Shown here: positions 44,633 through 54,471 of the stretch, one piece after another
Layout of the letters: every line of letters starts with the position of its first letter
Position numbering within the stretch: position 1 is the first letter of the stretch
DNA from: Pseudomonadota bacterium
GTDB lineage: Bacteria > Pseudomonadota > Gammaproteobacteria > Burkholderiales > Burkholderiaceae_C
DNA length: 58,097 nt
Reading direction: 5' to 3'
NCBI GenBank assembly: GCA_029779845.1
Contig: JAKOZT010000156.1
Coordinates: 1-58,097, forward strand
Made by a program: the position numbers and the translations under genes
Notes under the pieces: model-generated
Databases searched by the model: none
Told to the model about the DNA's origin: nothing
What the model saw: the letters and a program-made list of their open reading frames with translations, nothing else

Positions 44633-44664
44633 AATCGGCCGGGGCGCGAACGCCCCGGCCGATT
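44633..44664 (+). other. Perfect 14-bp hairpin between tsf and pyrH
   Basis: AATCGGCCGGGGCG (44633-44646) pairs with CGCCCCGGCCGATT (44651-44664), loop CGAA. It starts 14 bp after the tsf stop. There is no T-run (AGACTT follows), so it may be a stabiliser or processing site, or a weak terminator. TTAGACT at its right edge could be the -10 of a pyrH promoter. Confidence 0.75.
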
Positions 44665-44709
44665 AGACTTGCGCACCACGAGAAACCGCCCGCGCCTGGA
44701 GCCGCCTGC

Positions 44710-45420
44710 ATGCCCGCCTACAAACGTATCCTGCTGAAACTCTCCGGCGAGGCCCTGATGGGCGACGATGCCTATGGCATCAACCGCGCCACCATCGTGC
44801 GCATGGTGCGCGAGGTGCAGGAGGTGACCCAGCTCGGCTGCGAGGTGGCGGTGGTGATCGGCGGCGGCAACATCTTCCGCGGCGTGGCCGGCGGCTCGGT
44901 GGGCATGGACCGCGCCACCGCCGACTACATGGGCATGCTCGCCACCGTGATGAACTCGCTGGCGCTGGCCGACACGATGCGCCAGGAGGGCATGACGGCG
45001 CGCGTGATGAGCGCCATCGGCATCGAGCAGGTGGTCGAGCCCTACGTGCGCCCGAAGGCGCTGCAGTACCTCGAGGAAGGCAAGGTCGTCGTGTTCGCCG
45101 CCGGCACTGGCAACCCCTTCTTCACCACCGACACCGCCGCCGCGCTGCGCGGCGCCGAGATCGGCGCGCAGGTGGTGCTCAAGGCTACCAAGGTCGACGG
45201 CGTCTACAGCGCCGATCCGAAGAAGGACCCGGCCGCGACGCGCTACACGCAGATCAGCTTCGACGAGGCGATCTCCAAGAACCTGCAGGTGATGGACGCG
45301 ACCGCCTTCGCGCTGTGCCGCGACCAGAAATTGCCGATCAAGGTGTTTTCCATCTTCAAGCCCGGCGCGTTGAAGCGCGTGGTGCAGGGCGAGGACGAAG
45401 GCACGCTGGTGCACGTCTGA
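44710..45420 (+). CDS. pyrH: Uridylate kinase
   Basis: A 236-residue bacterial UMP kinase of the amino-acid-kinase fold. Motifs: [20 protein letters not shown] for the phosphate site, [31 protein letters not shown] for UMP binding, and [20 protein letters not shown]. It makes UDP from UMP and is allosterically activated by GTP in most bacteria. GGAG (44698) precedes ATG 44710. The order tsf-pyrH-frr is conserved. Confidence 0.99.
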   Translation: MPAYKRILLKLSGEALMGDDAYGINRATIVRMVREVQEVTQLGCEVAVVIGGGNIFRGVAGGSVGMDRATADYMGMLATVMNSLALADTMRQEGMTARVMSAIGIEQVVEPYVRPKALQYLEEGKVVVFAAGTGNPFFTTDTAAALRGAEIGAQVVLKATKVDGVYSADPKKDPAATRYTQISFDEAISKNLQVMDATAFALCRDQKLPIKVFSIFKPGALKRVVQGEDEGTLVHV

Positions 45421-45447
45421 CGCCCGCTTCGCCGAAAGAGGCCTGAC

Positions 45448-46008
45448 ATGACGATTGCCGACATCAAGAAAACCGCCGAGACGAAGATGGCCAAGACCAT
45501 CGAGTCGTTCAAGGTCGAGTTGCAGAAGATCCGCACCGGCCGCGCCCACCCGGGCATCCTCGACCAGGTGCACGTCGATTACTACGGCGCGATGGTGCCG
45601 ATCAGCCAGGTGGCCAACGTCACGCTGCTGGACGCGCGCACGATCAGCGTGCAGCCCTGGGAGAAGGGCATGGGCGCGAAGATCGAGAAGGCGATCCGCG
45701 AATCGGATCTGGGCCTGAACCCCTCGGCGCAGGGCGACCTGCTGCGCGTGCCGATGCCGCCGCTGACCGAGGAGCGCCGCCGCGACCTGACCAAGGTGGT
45801 GCGCCACGCCGGCGAGGAGGCGCGCATCGCCTCGCGCAACGTGCGCCGCGACGCCAACGACCACCTGAAGAAGCTGCTCAAGGACAAGGAGATCTCCGAG
45901 GACGACGAGCGCCGCGCGCTGGAGCAGCTGCAGCGCCTGACCGACGGCACGATCGCCGAGATCGACAAGCTCGTCGCGACCAAGGAATCCGAGATCCTGG
46001 CAGTCTGA
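45448..46008 (+). CDS. frr: Ribosome recycling factor
   Basis: A 186-residue RRF, one of the most conserved lengths among bacteria (185). It splits post-termination 70S ribosomes with EF-G. Seen here: [20 protein letters not shown] and [20 protein letters not shown] in domain [23 protein letters not shown] and the C-terminal helix ending ELESEILAV-like (TKESEILAV). AAGAGG precedes the ATG. Followed by uppS after 14 bp. Confidence 0.99.
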   Translation: MTIADIKKTAETKMAKTIESFKVELQKIRTGRAHPGILDQVHVDYYGAMVPISQVANVTLLDARTISVQPWEKGMGAKIEKAIRESDLGLNPSAQGDLLRVPMPPLTEERRRDLTKVVRHAGEEARIASRNVRRDANDHLKKLLKDKEISEDDERRALEQLQRLTDGTIAEIDKLVATKESEILAV

Positions 46009-46022
46009 GAGGCCTCGCGCTC

Positions 46023-46754
46023 GTGACGTCCGCTACCGGCATCCCGCGCCACGTCGCCATCGTGATGGACGGCAACGGCCGCTGGGCCAAGCGCCGCTTC
46101 CTGCCGCGCGTGTTCGGCCACAAGGCCGGCGTCGACTCGCTGGTGAAGACCGTGCTGGCCTGCGCCGACCGCGGCATCGAGCACCTGACGGTGTTCGCGT
46201 TCTCGTCGGAGAACTGGAAGCGGCCGGCCGAGGAAGTGTCCTTCCTGATGGGCCTGGTGCTGGTGGCGGTGGAGAAGTACCTCGCCAAGCTGGCTTCGAA
46301 AGGCGTGCGCATCCGCATGATCGGCGACCGCAGCCAGCTCACCGAGCGGCTGCGCCAGGCCTGCGACCAGGCCGAATCGAACACCGCGCACAACACGCGC
46401 ATCACGCTGTGGGTGGCCTTCGCCTACGGCGGGCGCTGGGACATCGTGCAGGCCTGCCAGGCGGCGATGCGCGCCGGCGTGGACCCGGAAACGCTCGACG
46501 AGACGACGCTCGGCCGCTACCTGTCCTTCGGCGACGCGCCCGATCCCGACCTCTTGATCCGCACCGGCGGCGAAGTGCGCATCAGCAACTTCCTGCTCTG
46601 GCAGGCCGCGTACTCCGAACTCGTCTTCAGCGACTGCCTGTGGCCCGACTTCGACGAGGCCGAGCTGGACAAGGCGATCGCCGCTTACGCCGGGCGCGAC
46701 CGGCGCTTCGGGCTCGTGAAGAACGCGGCGCCCGTGCAGGCCACGGGCACCTGA
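46023..46754 (+). CDS. uppS: Undecaprenyl diphosphate synthase
   Basis: A 243-residue cis-prenyltransferase that extends FPP to C55-PP, the lipid carrier for cell-wall sugars. The active-site motif is HVAIVMDGNGRWAKRR with Asp16; other motifs are GHKAGVDSLVKTVLAC, LTVFAFSSENWKRP and the C-terminal PDPDLLIRTGGEVRISNFLLW and WPDF. The GTG start at 46023 is the nearest to the core; no ATG is in frame. cdsA starts 3 bp later. Confidence 0.98.
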   Translation: MTSATGIPRHVAIVMDGNGRWAKRRFLPRVFGHKAGVDSLVKTVLACADRGIEHLTVFAFSSENWKRPAEEVSFLMGLVLVAVEKYLAKLASKGVRIRMIGDRSQLTERLRQACDQAESNTAHNTRITLWVAFAYGGRWDIVQACQAAMRAGVDPETLDETTLGRYLSFGDAPDPDLLIRTGGEVRISNFLLWQAAYSELVFSDCLWPDFDEAELDKAIAAYAGRDRRFGLVKNAAPVQATGT

Positions 46755-46757
46755 GCC

Positions 46758-47594
46758 ATGCTGAAGCAGCGTGTCATCACCGCCATCGTGCTGCTGGCGC
46801 TGCTGTTGCCCGCGCTGTTCGCGGGCTCGCCGTGGCCGTTCGCGCTGCTGACCTTGCTGCTGATCGGCGCGGCCGGCTGGGAGTGGGCGCGGCTGAACGG
46901 CGCGGCCGGCGCCGCCGCGGTGGCCTTCGGCGTGCTGCTGGCGCTGGCCGGCGGGGCAGCGCTCTGGGCCGGCTGGGCGCTGGTGCCGCCCGCGTGGCTG
47001 TGGGCGCCGGTGGCGGTCGCCTGGGTGGTGGGCGGCGCGCTCGCGCTGCACAGCGGCCCGGCGGGCTGGCCCAAGCTGCCGCAAGGCCTGCGCTGGTTGC
47101 TCGGCTTCGCGCTGCTGTGGGTGGCGTGGCTCGCGATCGCGCACGCGCGCGGCGTCGGCATCAACTTCATCCTCTCGGTGTTCTGCCTCGTCTGGGCGGC
47201 CGACATCGCGGCCTACTTCGGCGGGCGCGCCTTCGGGCGGCGCAAGCTCGCGCCGAGCATCAGCCCCGGCAAGAGCTGGGAAGGCGCGTTCAGCGGCATG
47301 GCCGGCGTGCTGCTGCTGGCCTTCGCCTGGCGCTGGGCCGATGCGAGCTGGGCGCTCGACACGCCGAGTATCTACAGCCGCATGGCCGCGGCCTGGGGCA
47401 TCGTCGGCATGGTGGCCGGCTGCGTGCTGCTCGGCGCGATGAGCGTGGTCGGCGACCTGTTCGAATCGCTGGTCAAGCGCGCCGCCGGCGCGAAGGACAG
47501 CAGCGGCCTGCTGCCCGGCCACGGCGGCGTGCTCGACCGCGTCGACGCGCTGCTGCCGGTGTTCCCGATCGCCATCGCGCTGGCCGCGCGCTGA
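46758..47594 (+). CDS. cdsA: Phosphatidate cytidylyltransferase (CDP-diglyceride synthase)
   Basis: A 278-residue polytopic inner-membrane enzyme making CDP-diacylglycerol from phosphatidate and CTP. About seven to eight hydrophobic helices are visible. The family signature, S..KR....KD.S..LPGHGG.LDR.D, runs from Ser237 to Asp263. The upstream VWAADIAAYFGGRAFGRRKL and SISPGKSWEG are also conserved. It lies in the standard uppS-cdsA-dxr order. Confidence 0.97.
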   Translation: MLKQRVITAIVLLALLLPALFAGSPWPFALLTLLLIGAAGWEWARLNGAAGAAAVAFGVLLALAGGAALWAGWALVPPAWLWAPVAVAWVVGGALALHSGPAGWPKLPQGLRWLLGFALLWVAWLAIAHARGVGINFILSVFCLVWAADIAAYFGGRAFGRRKLAPSISPGKSWEGAFSGMAGVLLLAFAWRWADASWALDTPSIYSRMAAAWGIVGMVAGCVLLGAMSVVGDLFESLVKRAAGAKDSSGLLPGHGGVLDRVDALLPVFPIAIALAAR

Positions 47595-47604
47595 ACAGAA
47601 CGTC

Positions 47605-48804
47605 ATGAGCTCCGCCACTGCCTGTCAACGCATCTGCGTGCTCGGCTCGACCGGCTCGATCGGCGTCAGCACGCTGGACGTGATCGCGCGCCACTCGGAT
47701 CGCTTCGAGGTCTTCGCGCTGACCGGCGCCAGCCGCGTCGACGAGCTCGCCGCGCAATGCCTGCAATGGAAGCCGCGCTTCGCCGCGATGCCCGACGCGG
47801 CGCGCGCCGCCGCGCTGCGCGAGTGCCTGAAGCGCGAAGGCCTGCGCACCGAGGTGCTGGCCGGCGAGGGCGCGCTCGACGAACTGGCCGCGCACCCCGA
47901 GGTCGATGCGGTGATGGCGGCCATCGTCGGCGCGGCGGGGCTGTCGTCGTGCCTGGCCGCGGCGCGCGCCGGCAAGCGCCTGCTGCTGGCCAACAAGGAA
48001 GCGCTGGTGGTCGGCGGCGCCTTCTTCATGGACGCGGTGAAGGCCGGCGGCGCGACGCTGCTGCCGATCGACAGCGAGCACTCGGCGATCTTCCAGTGCC
48101 TGCCGGAAGACCGCGCCGCCTGGCCGGCGCGCATAGCCCACATCGTGCTGACTGCTTCCGGCGGCCCGTTCCGCACGCGCGACCCGGCCACGCTGCACGC
48201 GGTGACGCCCGACGAAGCCTGCGCGCACCCGAACTGGGTGATGGGCCGCAAGATCTCGGTCGACTCGGCGACGATGATGAACAAGGCGCTCGAAGTCATC
48301 GAGGCGCGCTGGCTGTTCGACCTCGAACCCGAGCGCATCCGCGTCGTGCTGCATCCGCAGAGCATCATCCACTCGATGGTGGTGTGTCGCGACAACTCGG
48401 TGCTGGCGCAGCTCGGCACGCCCGACATGCGCGTGCCGATCGCCTACGGGCTGTCGTTCCCCGAGCGCATCGCGTCCGGCGCCTCGCAGCTCGACTTCAC
48501 CGCGCTGGCCGCGCTCAGCTTCGAGCCGGCCGACTTCGTGCGCTACCCCGGGCTCGAACTGTCCTGGGCCGCGCTGCGCGCCGCGCCGGGCAGCACCGCG
48601 GTGCTGAACGCCGCCAACGAGGAGGCGGTGGCGGCGTTCCTGGCGGGAACCATAGCCTTCGATCGCATTCACAGCGTCAACGCCGGCACCGTCGAGCGCG
48701 TGCTTCCGTCGCCGGACGCCGTGCGCTCGCTGCCGGGCCTGCTCGATTTGGATGCGTGCTCGCGCCGCGAGGCGCAGCGGTTGATCCGGAGCTTCGCCTC
48801 ATGA
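47605..48804 (+). CDS. dxr: 1-deoxy-D-xylulose 5-phosphate reductoisomerase
   Basis: A 399-residue NADPH enzyme that converts DXP to MEP, the committed step of non-mevalonate isoprenoid synthesis. NADPH-binding: CVLGSTGSIGVSTLDVI. Catalytic and metal motifs: LLLANKEALVVGG, LPIDSEHSAIFQCL, ASGGPFRTR, HPNWVMGRKISVDSATMMNKAL with the key Glu after it (EVIEARWLF), and HPQSIIHSMV. The stop overlaps the rseP ATG (ATGA). The product chain feeds IspG, whose gene is also in the window. Confidence 0.98.
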   Translation: MSSATACQRICVLGSTGSIGVSTLDVIARHSDRFEVFALTGASRVDELAAQCLQWKPRFAAMPDAARAAALRECLKREGLRTEVLAGEGALDELAAHPEVDAVMAAIVGAAGLSSCLAAARAGKRLLLANKEALVVGGAFFMDAVKAGGATLLPIDSEHSAIFQCLPEDRAAWPARIAHIVLTASGGPFRTRDPATLHAVTPDEACAHPNWVMGRKISVDSATMMNKALEVIEARWLFDLEPERIRVVLHPQSIIHSMVVCRDNSVLAQLGTPDMRVPIAYGLSFPERIASGASQLDFTALAALSFEPADFVRYPGLELSWAALRAAPGSTAVLNAANEEAVAAFLAGTIAFDRIHSVNAGTVERVLPSPDAVRSLPGLLDLDACSRREAQRLIRSFAS

Positions 48805-50168
48805 CCACGCTTCTCGCCTTCATCCTGACGCTCGGCGTGCTGATCGTCGTGCACGAATACGGCCACTACCGCGTGGCCGTGGCCTGCGGCGTCAAGGTGC
48901 TGCGCTTCTCGGTCGGCTTCGGGCGCGTGCTGTGGCGCCGCCAGCCGACGCCCGAGTCCACCGAATTCGTGCTGTGCGCGCTGCCGCTGGGCGGCTATGT
49001 GCGCATGCTCGACGAGCGCGAGGGCGCGGTCGCGCCCGAAGACGCGCAGCGCGCCTTCAACCGCAAGAGCCTGTGGCAGCGCACCGCGATCGTCGCCGCC
49101 GGGCCGATCGCCAACCTGCTGCTGGCGGTGCTGCTGTACGCCGGCGCGAGCTGGATCGGCACCGACGAGCCGCAGGCCGTGATGGCCGCGCCGTCCGCCG
49201 GCAGCCTCGCCGAGCGCGCCGGGCTGCGCGCCGGCGACTGGGCGCGGGCCTGGTCGGACGACGGCGCCGAGTGGCAGGAGCTGCGCTCGATGAACGACCT
49301 GCACTGGCAGCTGACGCAGTCGGTGCTGCGCGGCGCGCCCCTGCACCTGATGGTCAGCGACGCGCAGGGCCACGGCCAGCGCCGCGTGGTGCTCGATCTG
49401 CAGACGCTGGGCGCACGCGAGGTCGATGCGGCGCTGAAGAAGCGCATCGGCATCGGCGCGCCGTTCAGCGAGCCGGTGCTCGGCGAGGCCAAGATCGGCG
49501 GCCCGGCGGCGCGCGCCGGGCTGCGCGCCGGCGACCGGGTGCTGTCCATCGACGGCGAGCCGATCGTCGAGGCCGGCCGCATCCGCGAACTGATCCGCGC
49601 CAGCGGCGCCGGCGGCACGGCGCACCCCATGCAGTGGCGCGTCGAGCGCGCCGGGCAGACGCTGGAGATCGCCGTCACGCCCAACGTCGTCGCCGAAGGC
49701 ACGCGCAGCGTCGGCCGCATCGAGGTCTATCCCGGTCAGGCGCCGGCGATGGTGAAGGTGCGGCACGGCGTGGTCGAAGGCTTCACGCGCGCCGTCTCGC
49801 GCACCTGGGAGATGTCGGCGCTGACGCTGAAGATGCTCGGCCGCATGCTGGTCGGCGAGGCCTCGCTGAAGAACCTCAGCGGCCCGCTGACGATCGCCGA
49901 CTATGCCGGCCAGTCGGTGCAGCTCGGCCTGGCCTACTACCTCGGCTTTCTCGCGGTGGTCAGCGTGTCACTAGGCGTGTTGAACCTGCTGCCGCTGCCG
50001 ATGCTCGATGGCGGGCACCTGATGTATTATCTTTTCGAGGGTGTGACGGGGCGGCCGGTCTCCGAGTTGTGGCTGGAGCGGCTGCAGCGTGGCGGGGTGG
50101 CCATCATGCTGATGATGATGTCCCTGGCTCTCTACAACGACGTGGCCCGCCTCCTGGGCCTGCACTGA
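48801..50168 (+). CDS. rseP: Site-2 protease RseP
   Basis: A 455-residue intramembrane zinc metalloprotease that cuts the anti-sigma factor RseA after DegS in the envelope stress response. The zinc motif is VHEYGH with His18, Glu19, His22 in the first transmembrane helix; the third ligand is Asp403 in LPMLDGGHLMYYLFE. Two PDZ domains (about 120-210 and 215-310) have PSAGSLAERAGLRAGDWA and AARAGLRAGDRVLSIDGEPI. Four membrane helices are visible. It directly precedes bamA, so the protease and the assembly machinery it monitors are co-transcribed. Confidence 0.97.
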   Translation: MTTLLAFILTLGVLIVVHEYGHYRVAVACGVKVLRFSVGFGRVLWRRQPTPESTEFVLCALPLGGYVRMLDEREGAVAPEDAQRAFNRKSLWQRTAIVAAGPIANLLLAVLLYAGASWIGTDEPQAVMAAPSAGSLAERAGLRAGDWARAWSDDGAEWQELRSMNDLHWQLTQSVLRGAPLHLMVSDAQGHGQRRVVLDLQTLGAREVDAALKKRIGIGAPFSEPVLGEAKIGGPAARAGLRAGDRVLSIDGEPIVEAGRIRELIRASGAGGTAHPMQWRVERAGQTLEIAVTPNVVAEGTRSVGRIEVYPGQAPAMVKVRHGVVEGFTRAVSRTWEMSALTLKMLGRMLVGEASLKNLSGPLTIADYAGQSVQLGLAYYLGFLAVVSVSLGVLNLLPLPMLDGGHLMYYLFEGVTGRPVSELWLERLQRGGVAIMLMMMSLALYNDVARLLGLH

Positions 50169-50181
50169 CCCCTCCCGACGC

Positions 50182-52485
50182 ATGCCTTCCTCCCGACGCG
50201 CGCCCGCATTCCGCCTGACCGTCCTCAGCCTCGCCCTCGCCGCCGCGCTGCATGCCGGCAGCGCCTGGGCGGTCGAGCCCTTCACGCTGAAGGACATCCG
50301 CGTCGAGGGCCTGCAGCGCACCGATGCCGGCACGGTGTTCGCCTCGCTGCCGTTTCGCATCGGCGACCTCTACAACGACGAGAAGGGCGCCGCCGCGCTG
50401 CGCGCGCTGTTCGCCACGGGCCTGTTCAAGGACGTGCGCATCGACATCGACGACGGCATCGTCGTCGTGATCGTCGAGGAGCGCCCGGTGATCGCCGCGA
50501 TCGACTTCGCCGGCCTGAAGGAATTCGAGAAGGACACGCTGATCAAGTCGCTGAAGGACTTCGGCATCGGCGAGGGCCTGCCCTTCGACAAGGCGCTGGC
50601 GGATCGCGCCGAGCAGGAACTCAAGCGCCAGTACCTGACGCGCAGCCTGTACGGCGCCGAGGTGGTGACCACCGTGACGCCGCAGGAGCGCAACCGCGTC
50701 AACGTGACCTTCACGATCACCGAGGGCACGGCGGCGAAGATCAAGGAACTGCGCATCGTCGGCAACAAGGCCTTCTCGGAGGGCACGCTCAAGAGCCTGT
50801 TCGACCTGAACGACGGCGGCTGGCTCAACTGGTACACCAAGGCCGACCGCTACTCGCGCTCCAAGCTCAACGCCGACCTGGAGACGCTGCGCTCGTACTA
50901 CCTGAACCGCGGCTACCTCGAGTTCAACGTCGACTCGACGCAGGTGGCGATCTCGCCCGACAAGCAGGAGATCACCATCACGATCAACGTCACCGAGGGC
51001 CAGCCCTACACGGTGACCTCGGTCAAGCTCGAAGGCGACTACCTCGGCAAGGAAGAGGACTTCAAGACCCTCGTCACGATCAAGCCCGGCGAGCCGTACC
51101 GCGCCGAGGCCGTGACCGAAACCACCAAGGCCTTCTCCGACCACTTCGGCCTGTTCGGCTACGCCTTCGCGCGCATCGACGCGCGCCCCGAGATCGACCG
51201 CACCAACGGCCGCGTCGCGCTGACGCTGGCCTCCGATCCGTCGCGGCGCGTCTACGTGCGGCGCATCAACGTGGCCGGCAACACGCGCACGCGCGACGAG
51301 GTGATCCGCCGCGAGTTCCGCCAGTTCGAGTCGTCGTGGTACGACGGCCAGCGCATCAAGCTCTCGCGCGACCGCGTCGACCGGCTCGGCTACTTCAGCG
51401 ACGTCAGCGTCGACACCGCCGAGGTGCCCGGCACCCAGGACCAGGTCGACCTGACGCTCACCGTCAAGGAAAAGCCCACCGGCAACCTGCTGCTCGGCGC
51501 CGGCTACTCGTCGGCCGACCGGCTCTCGCTGACCGCGTCGATCAAGCAGGAGAACGTGTTCGGCTCGGGCAACTACCTCGGCATCGAGGTCAACACCAGC
51601 CGCAGCAGCCGCACGCTGGTGCTCAGCACGGTCGACCCGTACTTCACGATCGACGGCATCTCGCGCGCCTTCGACATCTACTACCGCACCGCCAAGCCGA
51701 TCAACAGCCGCGGCGAGCAGTACCAGATCGTCACGCCGGGCGTGGCGATGCGCTTCGGCGTGCCGTTCAGCGAGTACGACACGGTGTTCTTCGGCATCGG
51801 CGCCGAGCGCACGCAGATCAAGGGCGGCACCGCGATGCCGAACAACCTGTACCTGTACCGGCTGCAGTTCGGCGAGAGCAGCAACTCGTTCCCGCTGACG
51901 ATGGGCTGGACGCGCGACGAGCGCGACAGCGCGCTGGTGCCCAACGACGGCAGCTACAAGCGCGTCAACGTCGACTGGACGGCCTTCGGCAACACGCGCT
52001 ACCTGCGCAGCAACCTGCAGTACCAGCACTACTGGCCGATCACGCGCCAGTACACCTTCGCGGTCAACGCCGAGATGGGCTACGGCCGCGGCCTCGGCGG
52101 GCGGCCGTACCCGGTGTTCAAGAACTTCTACGGCGGCGGCCTGGGCACGGTGCGCGCGTTCGACCAGGGCTCGCTCGGCCCGGCCGACGTGACCGGCGCC
52201 TACGTGGGCGGCAACCGCCGCGTCAACCTCAACAGCGAGCTGTACGTGCCGGTGCCCGGCGCCGGCAACGACCGCACGCTGCGCGTGTTCGGCTACCTCG
52301 ACGTGGGCAACGTGTGGGGCGAGGAGCAGAAGATGACGGTCGACAGCCTGCGCGCCTCGGCGGGCCTGGGCCTGAGCTGGATCTCGCCGGTGGGCCCGCT
52401 CAAGCTGAGCTGGGGCACGCCCATCCGCAAACAGCCCAACGATAGAATCGAGAGACTGCAATTCCAGATCGGGACCGCGTTCTAA
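50182..52485 (+). CDS. bamA: Outer membrane protein assembly factor BamA
   Basis: A 767-residue Omp85 protein, the core of the BAM complex. The signal peptide ends AGSAWA at residue 30. Five POTRA domains follow (about 33-430), beginning FTLKDIRVEGLQRTDAGTVF; the C-terminal 16-strand barrel starts near 430 and ends in a terminal Phe (LQFQIGTAF), the beta-signal. The barrel's conserved loop-6 motif, normally VRGF or VRGY, reads VRAF here (Val657-Phe660), with Ala in the Gly position. The skp start overlaps the stop codon by one base. Confidence 0.98.
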   Translation: MPSSRRAPAFRLTVLSLALAAALHAGSAWAVEPFTLKDIRVEGLQRTDAGTVFASLPFRIGDLYNDEKGAAALRALFATGLFKDVRIDIDDGIVVVIVEERPVIAAIDFAGLKEFEKDTLIKSLKDFGIGEGLPFDKALADRAEQELKRQYLTRSLYGAEVVTTVTPQERNRVNVTFTITEGTAAKIKELRIVGNKAFSEGTLKSLFDLNDGGWLNWYTKADRYSRSKLNADLETLRSYYLNRGYLEFNVDSTQVAISPDKQEITITINVTEGQPYTVTSVKLEGDYLGKEEDFKTLVTIKPGEPYRAEAVTETTKAFSDHFGLFGYAFARIDARPEIDRTNGRVALTLASDPSRRVYVRRINVAGNTRTRDEVIRREFRQFESSWYDGQRIKLSRDRVDRLGYFSDVSVDTAEVPGTQDQVDLTLTVKEKPTGNLLLGAGYSSADRLSLTASIKQENVFGSGNYLGIEVNTSRSSRTLVLSTVDPYFTIDGISRAFDIYYRTAKPINSRGEQYQIVTPGVAMRFGVPFSEYDTVFFGIGAERTQIKGGTAMPNNLYLYRLQFGESSNSFPLTMGWTRDERDSALVPNDGSYKRVNVDWTAFGNTRYLRSNLQYQHYWPITRQYTFAVNAEMGYGRGLGGRPYPVFKNFYGGGLGTVRAFDQGSLGPADVTGAYVGGNRRVNLNSELYVPVPGAGNDRTLRVFGYLDVGNVWGEEQKMTVDSLRASAGLGLSWISPVGPLKLSWGTPIRKQPNDRIERLQFQIGTAF

Positions 52486-53003
52486 TGAATACCTCTTTCC
52501 TGAAGTCGTCGGCCTGCGCTGCGCTGCTCGCGTGGGCCGCCCTGGGTGCGCAGGCGCAAGAACTGAAGATCGGCTACGTCAACGCCGACCGCGTGCTGCG
52601 CGATGCCGCGCCCGCGAAGGCCGCGCAGGCCAAGCTCGAAGCCGAGTTCGGCAAGCGCGAGAAGGAACTCGCCGACATGGCCGGCAAGCTCAAGGCCGCC
52701 GGCGAGAAGCTCGACAAGGACGCACCCACGCTGGCCGAATCCGAGCGCACGCGCCGCCAGCGCGAGCTGGTGGAGCAGAACCGCGACTTCGACCGCAAGC
52801 GCCGCGAGTTCCAGGAAGACCTGACGCAGCGCAAGAACGAGGAGCTGGCCTCCGTCGTCGAGCGCGCCAACAAGGTCATGAAGCAGATCTTCGACAGCGA
52901 CAAGTACGACCTGATCATCCAGGAGGCCGTGTTCGCCGGCCCGAAGATCGACATCACCGACAAGGTGATCAAGGCGCTGAACGCCCAGGGCGGCGCCAAG
53001 TAA
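52485..53003 (+). CDS. skp: Periplasmic chaperone Skp (OmpH)
   Basis: A 172-residue OmpH-family chaperone that holds unfolded outer-membrane proteins on the way to BAM. The signal peptide ends with GAQA at residue 24; the mature start [17 protein letters not shown] is the family opening. A long charged coiled coil (about 45-130, [19 protein letters not shown] and [20 protein letters not shown]) forms the tentacles of the trimer. ATG 52485 overlaps the bamA TAA (TAATG), a very tight coupling. lpxD follows after 16 bp. Confidence 0.96.
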   Translation: MNTSFLKSSACAALLAWAALGAQAQELKIGYVNADRVLRDAAPAKAAQAKLEAEFGKREKELADMAGKLKAAGEKLDKDAPTLAESERTRRQRELVEQNRDFDRKRREFQEDLTQRKNEELASVVERANKVMKQIFDSDKYDLIIQEAVFAGPKIDITDKVIKALNAQGGAK

Positions 53004-53019
53004 GGGCAGGGCGGCGCCG

Positions 53020-54018
53020 ATGCAGGTTGCTCTGCGCGAGATCGCCGGGCAACTCGGCGGCGAGCTGATCGGCGACGGCGAACTGCGCATCGCGCGCATC
53101 GCCACCCTGGAAGGCGCGACGCCCGACGCGATCGCCTTCCTCGCCAACCCCCGGTACCGTTCGCAGCTCGCGGCCTCGCGCGCCGGCTGCGTGATCGTCG
53201 CGCCGGCGTTGCGCGACGAAGCGGCCGCGCGCGGCGCGGCGATCGTCACGCCCGACCCGTATGCCTACTACGCGCGGCTGACGCAGTGGTGGGTGCGCAC
53301 GATGCGGCCGCAAGCGGCTTGCGGCATCCACCCGAGCGCGGTGGTCGATGCGAGCGCGCAGATCGCACCCGACGCGGTGATCGGCCCGCTGTGCGTGATC
53401 GGCGCCAACGTGCGCATCGGCGCGGCCACGCGGCTGGCCGCGCACGTGACGGTCTACGACGGTTGCACGATCGGCGCGCGCTGCATCGTGCACAGCGGCG
53501 CGGTGATCGGCGCCGACGGCTTCGGCTTCGCGCCCGTGAAGGGCGAAGGCGGCCTGCGCTACGAGAAGATCGAGCAGCTCGGCGCGGTGCGCATCGGCGA
53601 CGACGTCGAGATCGGCGCCAACACCTGCATCGACCGCGGCGCGCTCGACGACCCGGTGATCGAGGACGGCGTCAAGCTCGACAACCTGATCCAGATCGGC
53701 CACAACGTGCGCATCGGCGCGCATTCGGCGATGGCCGGCTGTTCGGGCGTGGCCGGCAGCGGGGTGATCGGCAAGCGCTGCACCATCGGCGGCGCGGCGG
53801 TCATCCTGGGCCACCTGACGCTGGCCGACGACGTGCACATCTCGGCGGCCTCGGTGGTGATGCGCTCGATCCGCCAGCCGGGCCAGTACAGCGGCGTGTT
53901 CCCCATCGACGACAATGCCGCCTGGGAGAAGAACGCCGCCACGCTGCGCCAGCTGCACACGCTGCGCGAGCGCATCCGCGCGCTCGAGAAGAACGACACG
54001 ACGCCGAGACAACCATGA
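53020..54018 (+). CDS. lpxD: UDP-3-O-(3-hydroxymyristoyl)glucosamine N-acyltransferase
   Basis: A 332-residue left-handed beta-helix acyltransferase for the third step of lipid A synthesis. The N-terminal uridine-binding domain has [20 protein letters not shown] and [14 protein letters not shown]; the hexapeptide repeats run from about 105 to 295, with [32 protein letters not shown] and the catalytic-His region [18 protein letters not shown]. The last ~35 residues form the C-terminal helix. Its stop overlaps the fabZ ATG. Confidence 0.98.
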   Translation: MQVALREIAGQLGGELIGDGELRIARIATLEGATPDAIAFLANPRYRSQLAASRAGCVIVAPALRDEAAARGAAIVTPDPYAYYARLTQWWVRTMRPQAACGIHPSAVVDASAQIAPDAVIGPLCVIGANVRIGAATRLAAHVTVYDGCTIGARCIVHSGAVIGADGFGFAPVKGEGGLRYEKIEQLGAVRIGDDVEIGANTCIDRGALDDPVIEDGVKLDNLIQIGHNVRIGAHSAMAGCSGVAGSGVIGKRCTIGGAAVILGHLTLADDVHISAASVVMRSIRQPGQYSGVFPIDDNAAWEKNAATLRQLHTLRERIRALEKNDTTPRQP

Positions 54019-54461
54019 CGACGATGGACATCCACCAGATCCTGAAGAAGCTGCCGCACCGCTACCCGATCCTGCTGGTGGACCGCGTGCTCGAACTCGA
54101 CAAGGGCCAGCGCATCAAGGCGATCAAGAACGTCACGATCAACGAGGACTTCTTCAACGGCCACTTCCCGAGGCGGCCGGTGATGCCCGGCGTGCTGATG
54201 ATCGAGGCGCTGGCGCAAGCCTCGGCGCTGCTGGCCTTCGAGACGCTCGGCCAGGCCGCCGACGAGAACACCGTCTACTACTTCGCCGGCATCGACAACG
54301 CGCGCTTCAAGCGCCCGGTCGAACCCGGCGACCAGCTCGTGCTCGAAGCGACGCTGGAGCGCGCCAAGTCCTCGGTGTTCAAGTTCAAGGCGCGCGCGCT
54401 GGTCGGCGACGAACTGGCCGTCGAGGCCGACCTGACGTGCACGATGCGCAGCTTCGCATGA
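54015..54461 (+). CDS. fabZ: 3-hydroxyacyl-ACP dehydratase FabZ
   Basis: A 148-residue hot-dog fold enzyme that dehydrates 3-hydroxyacyl-ACP in fatty acid synthesis. It competes with LpxA and LpxD for 3-hydroxyacyl-ACP, which explains its place between them. The opening is [16 protein letters not shown]; the active site is [20 protein letters not shown] with His50 and Glu64. ATG 54015 overlaps the lpxD stop (ATGA). Confidence 0.98.
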   Translation: MTTMDIHQILKKLPHRYPILLVDRVLELDKGQRIKAIKNVTINEDFFNGHFPRRPVMPGVLMIEALAQASALLAFETLGQAADENTVYYFAGIDNARFKRPVEPGDQLVLEATLERAKSSVFKFKARALVGDELAVEADLTCTMRSFA

Positions 54462-54471
54462 ACGACTGATC

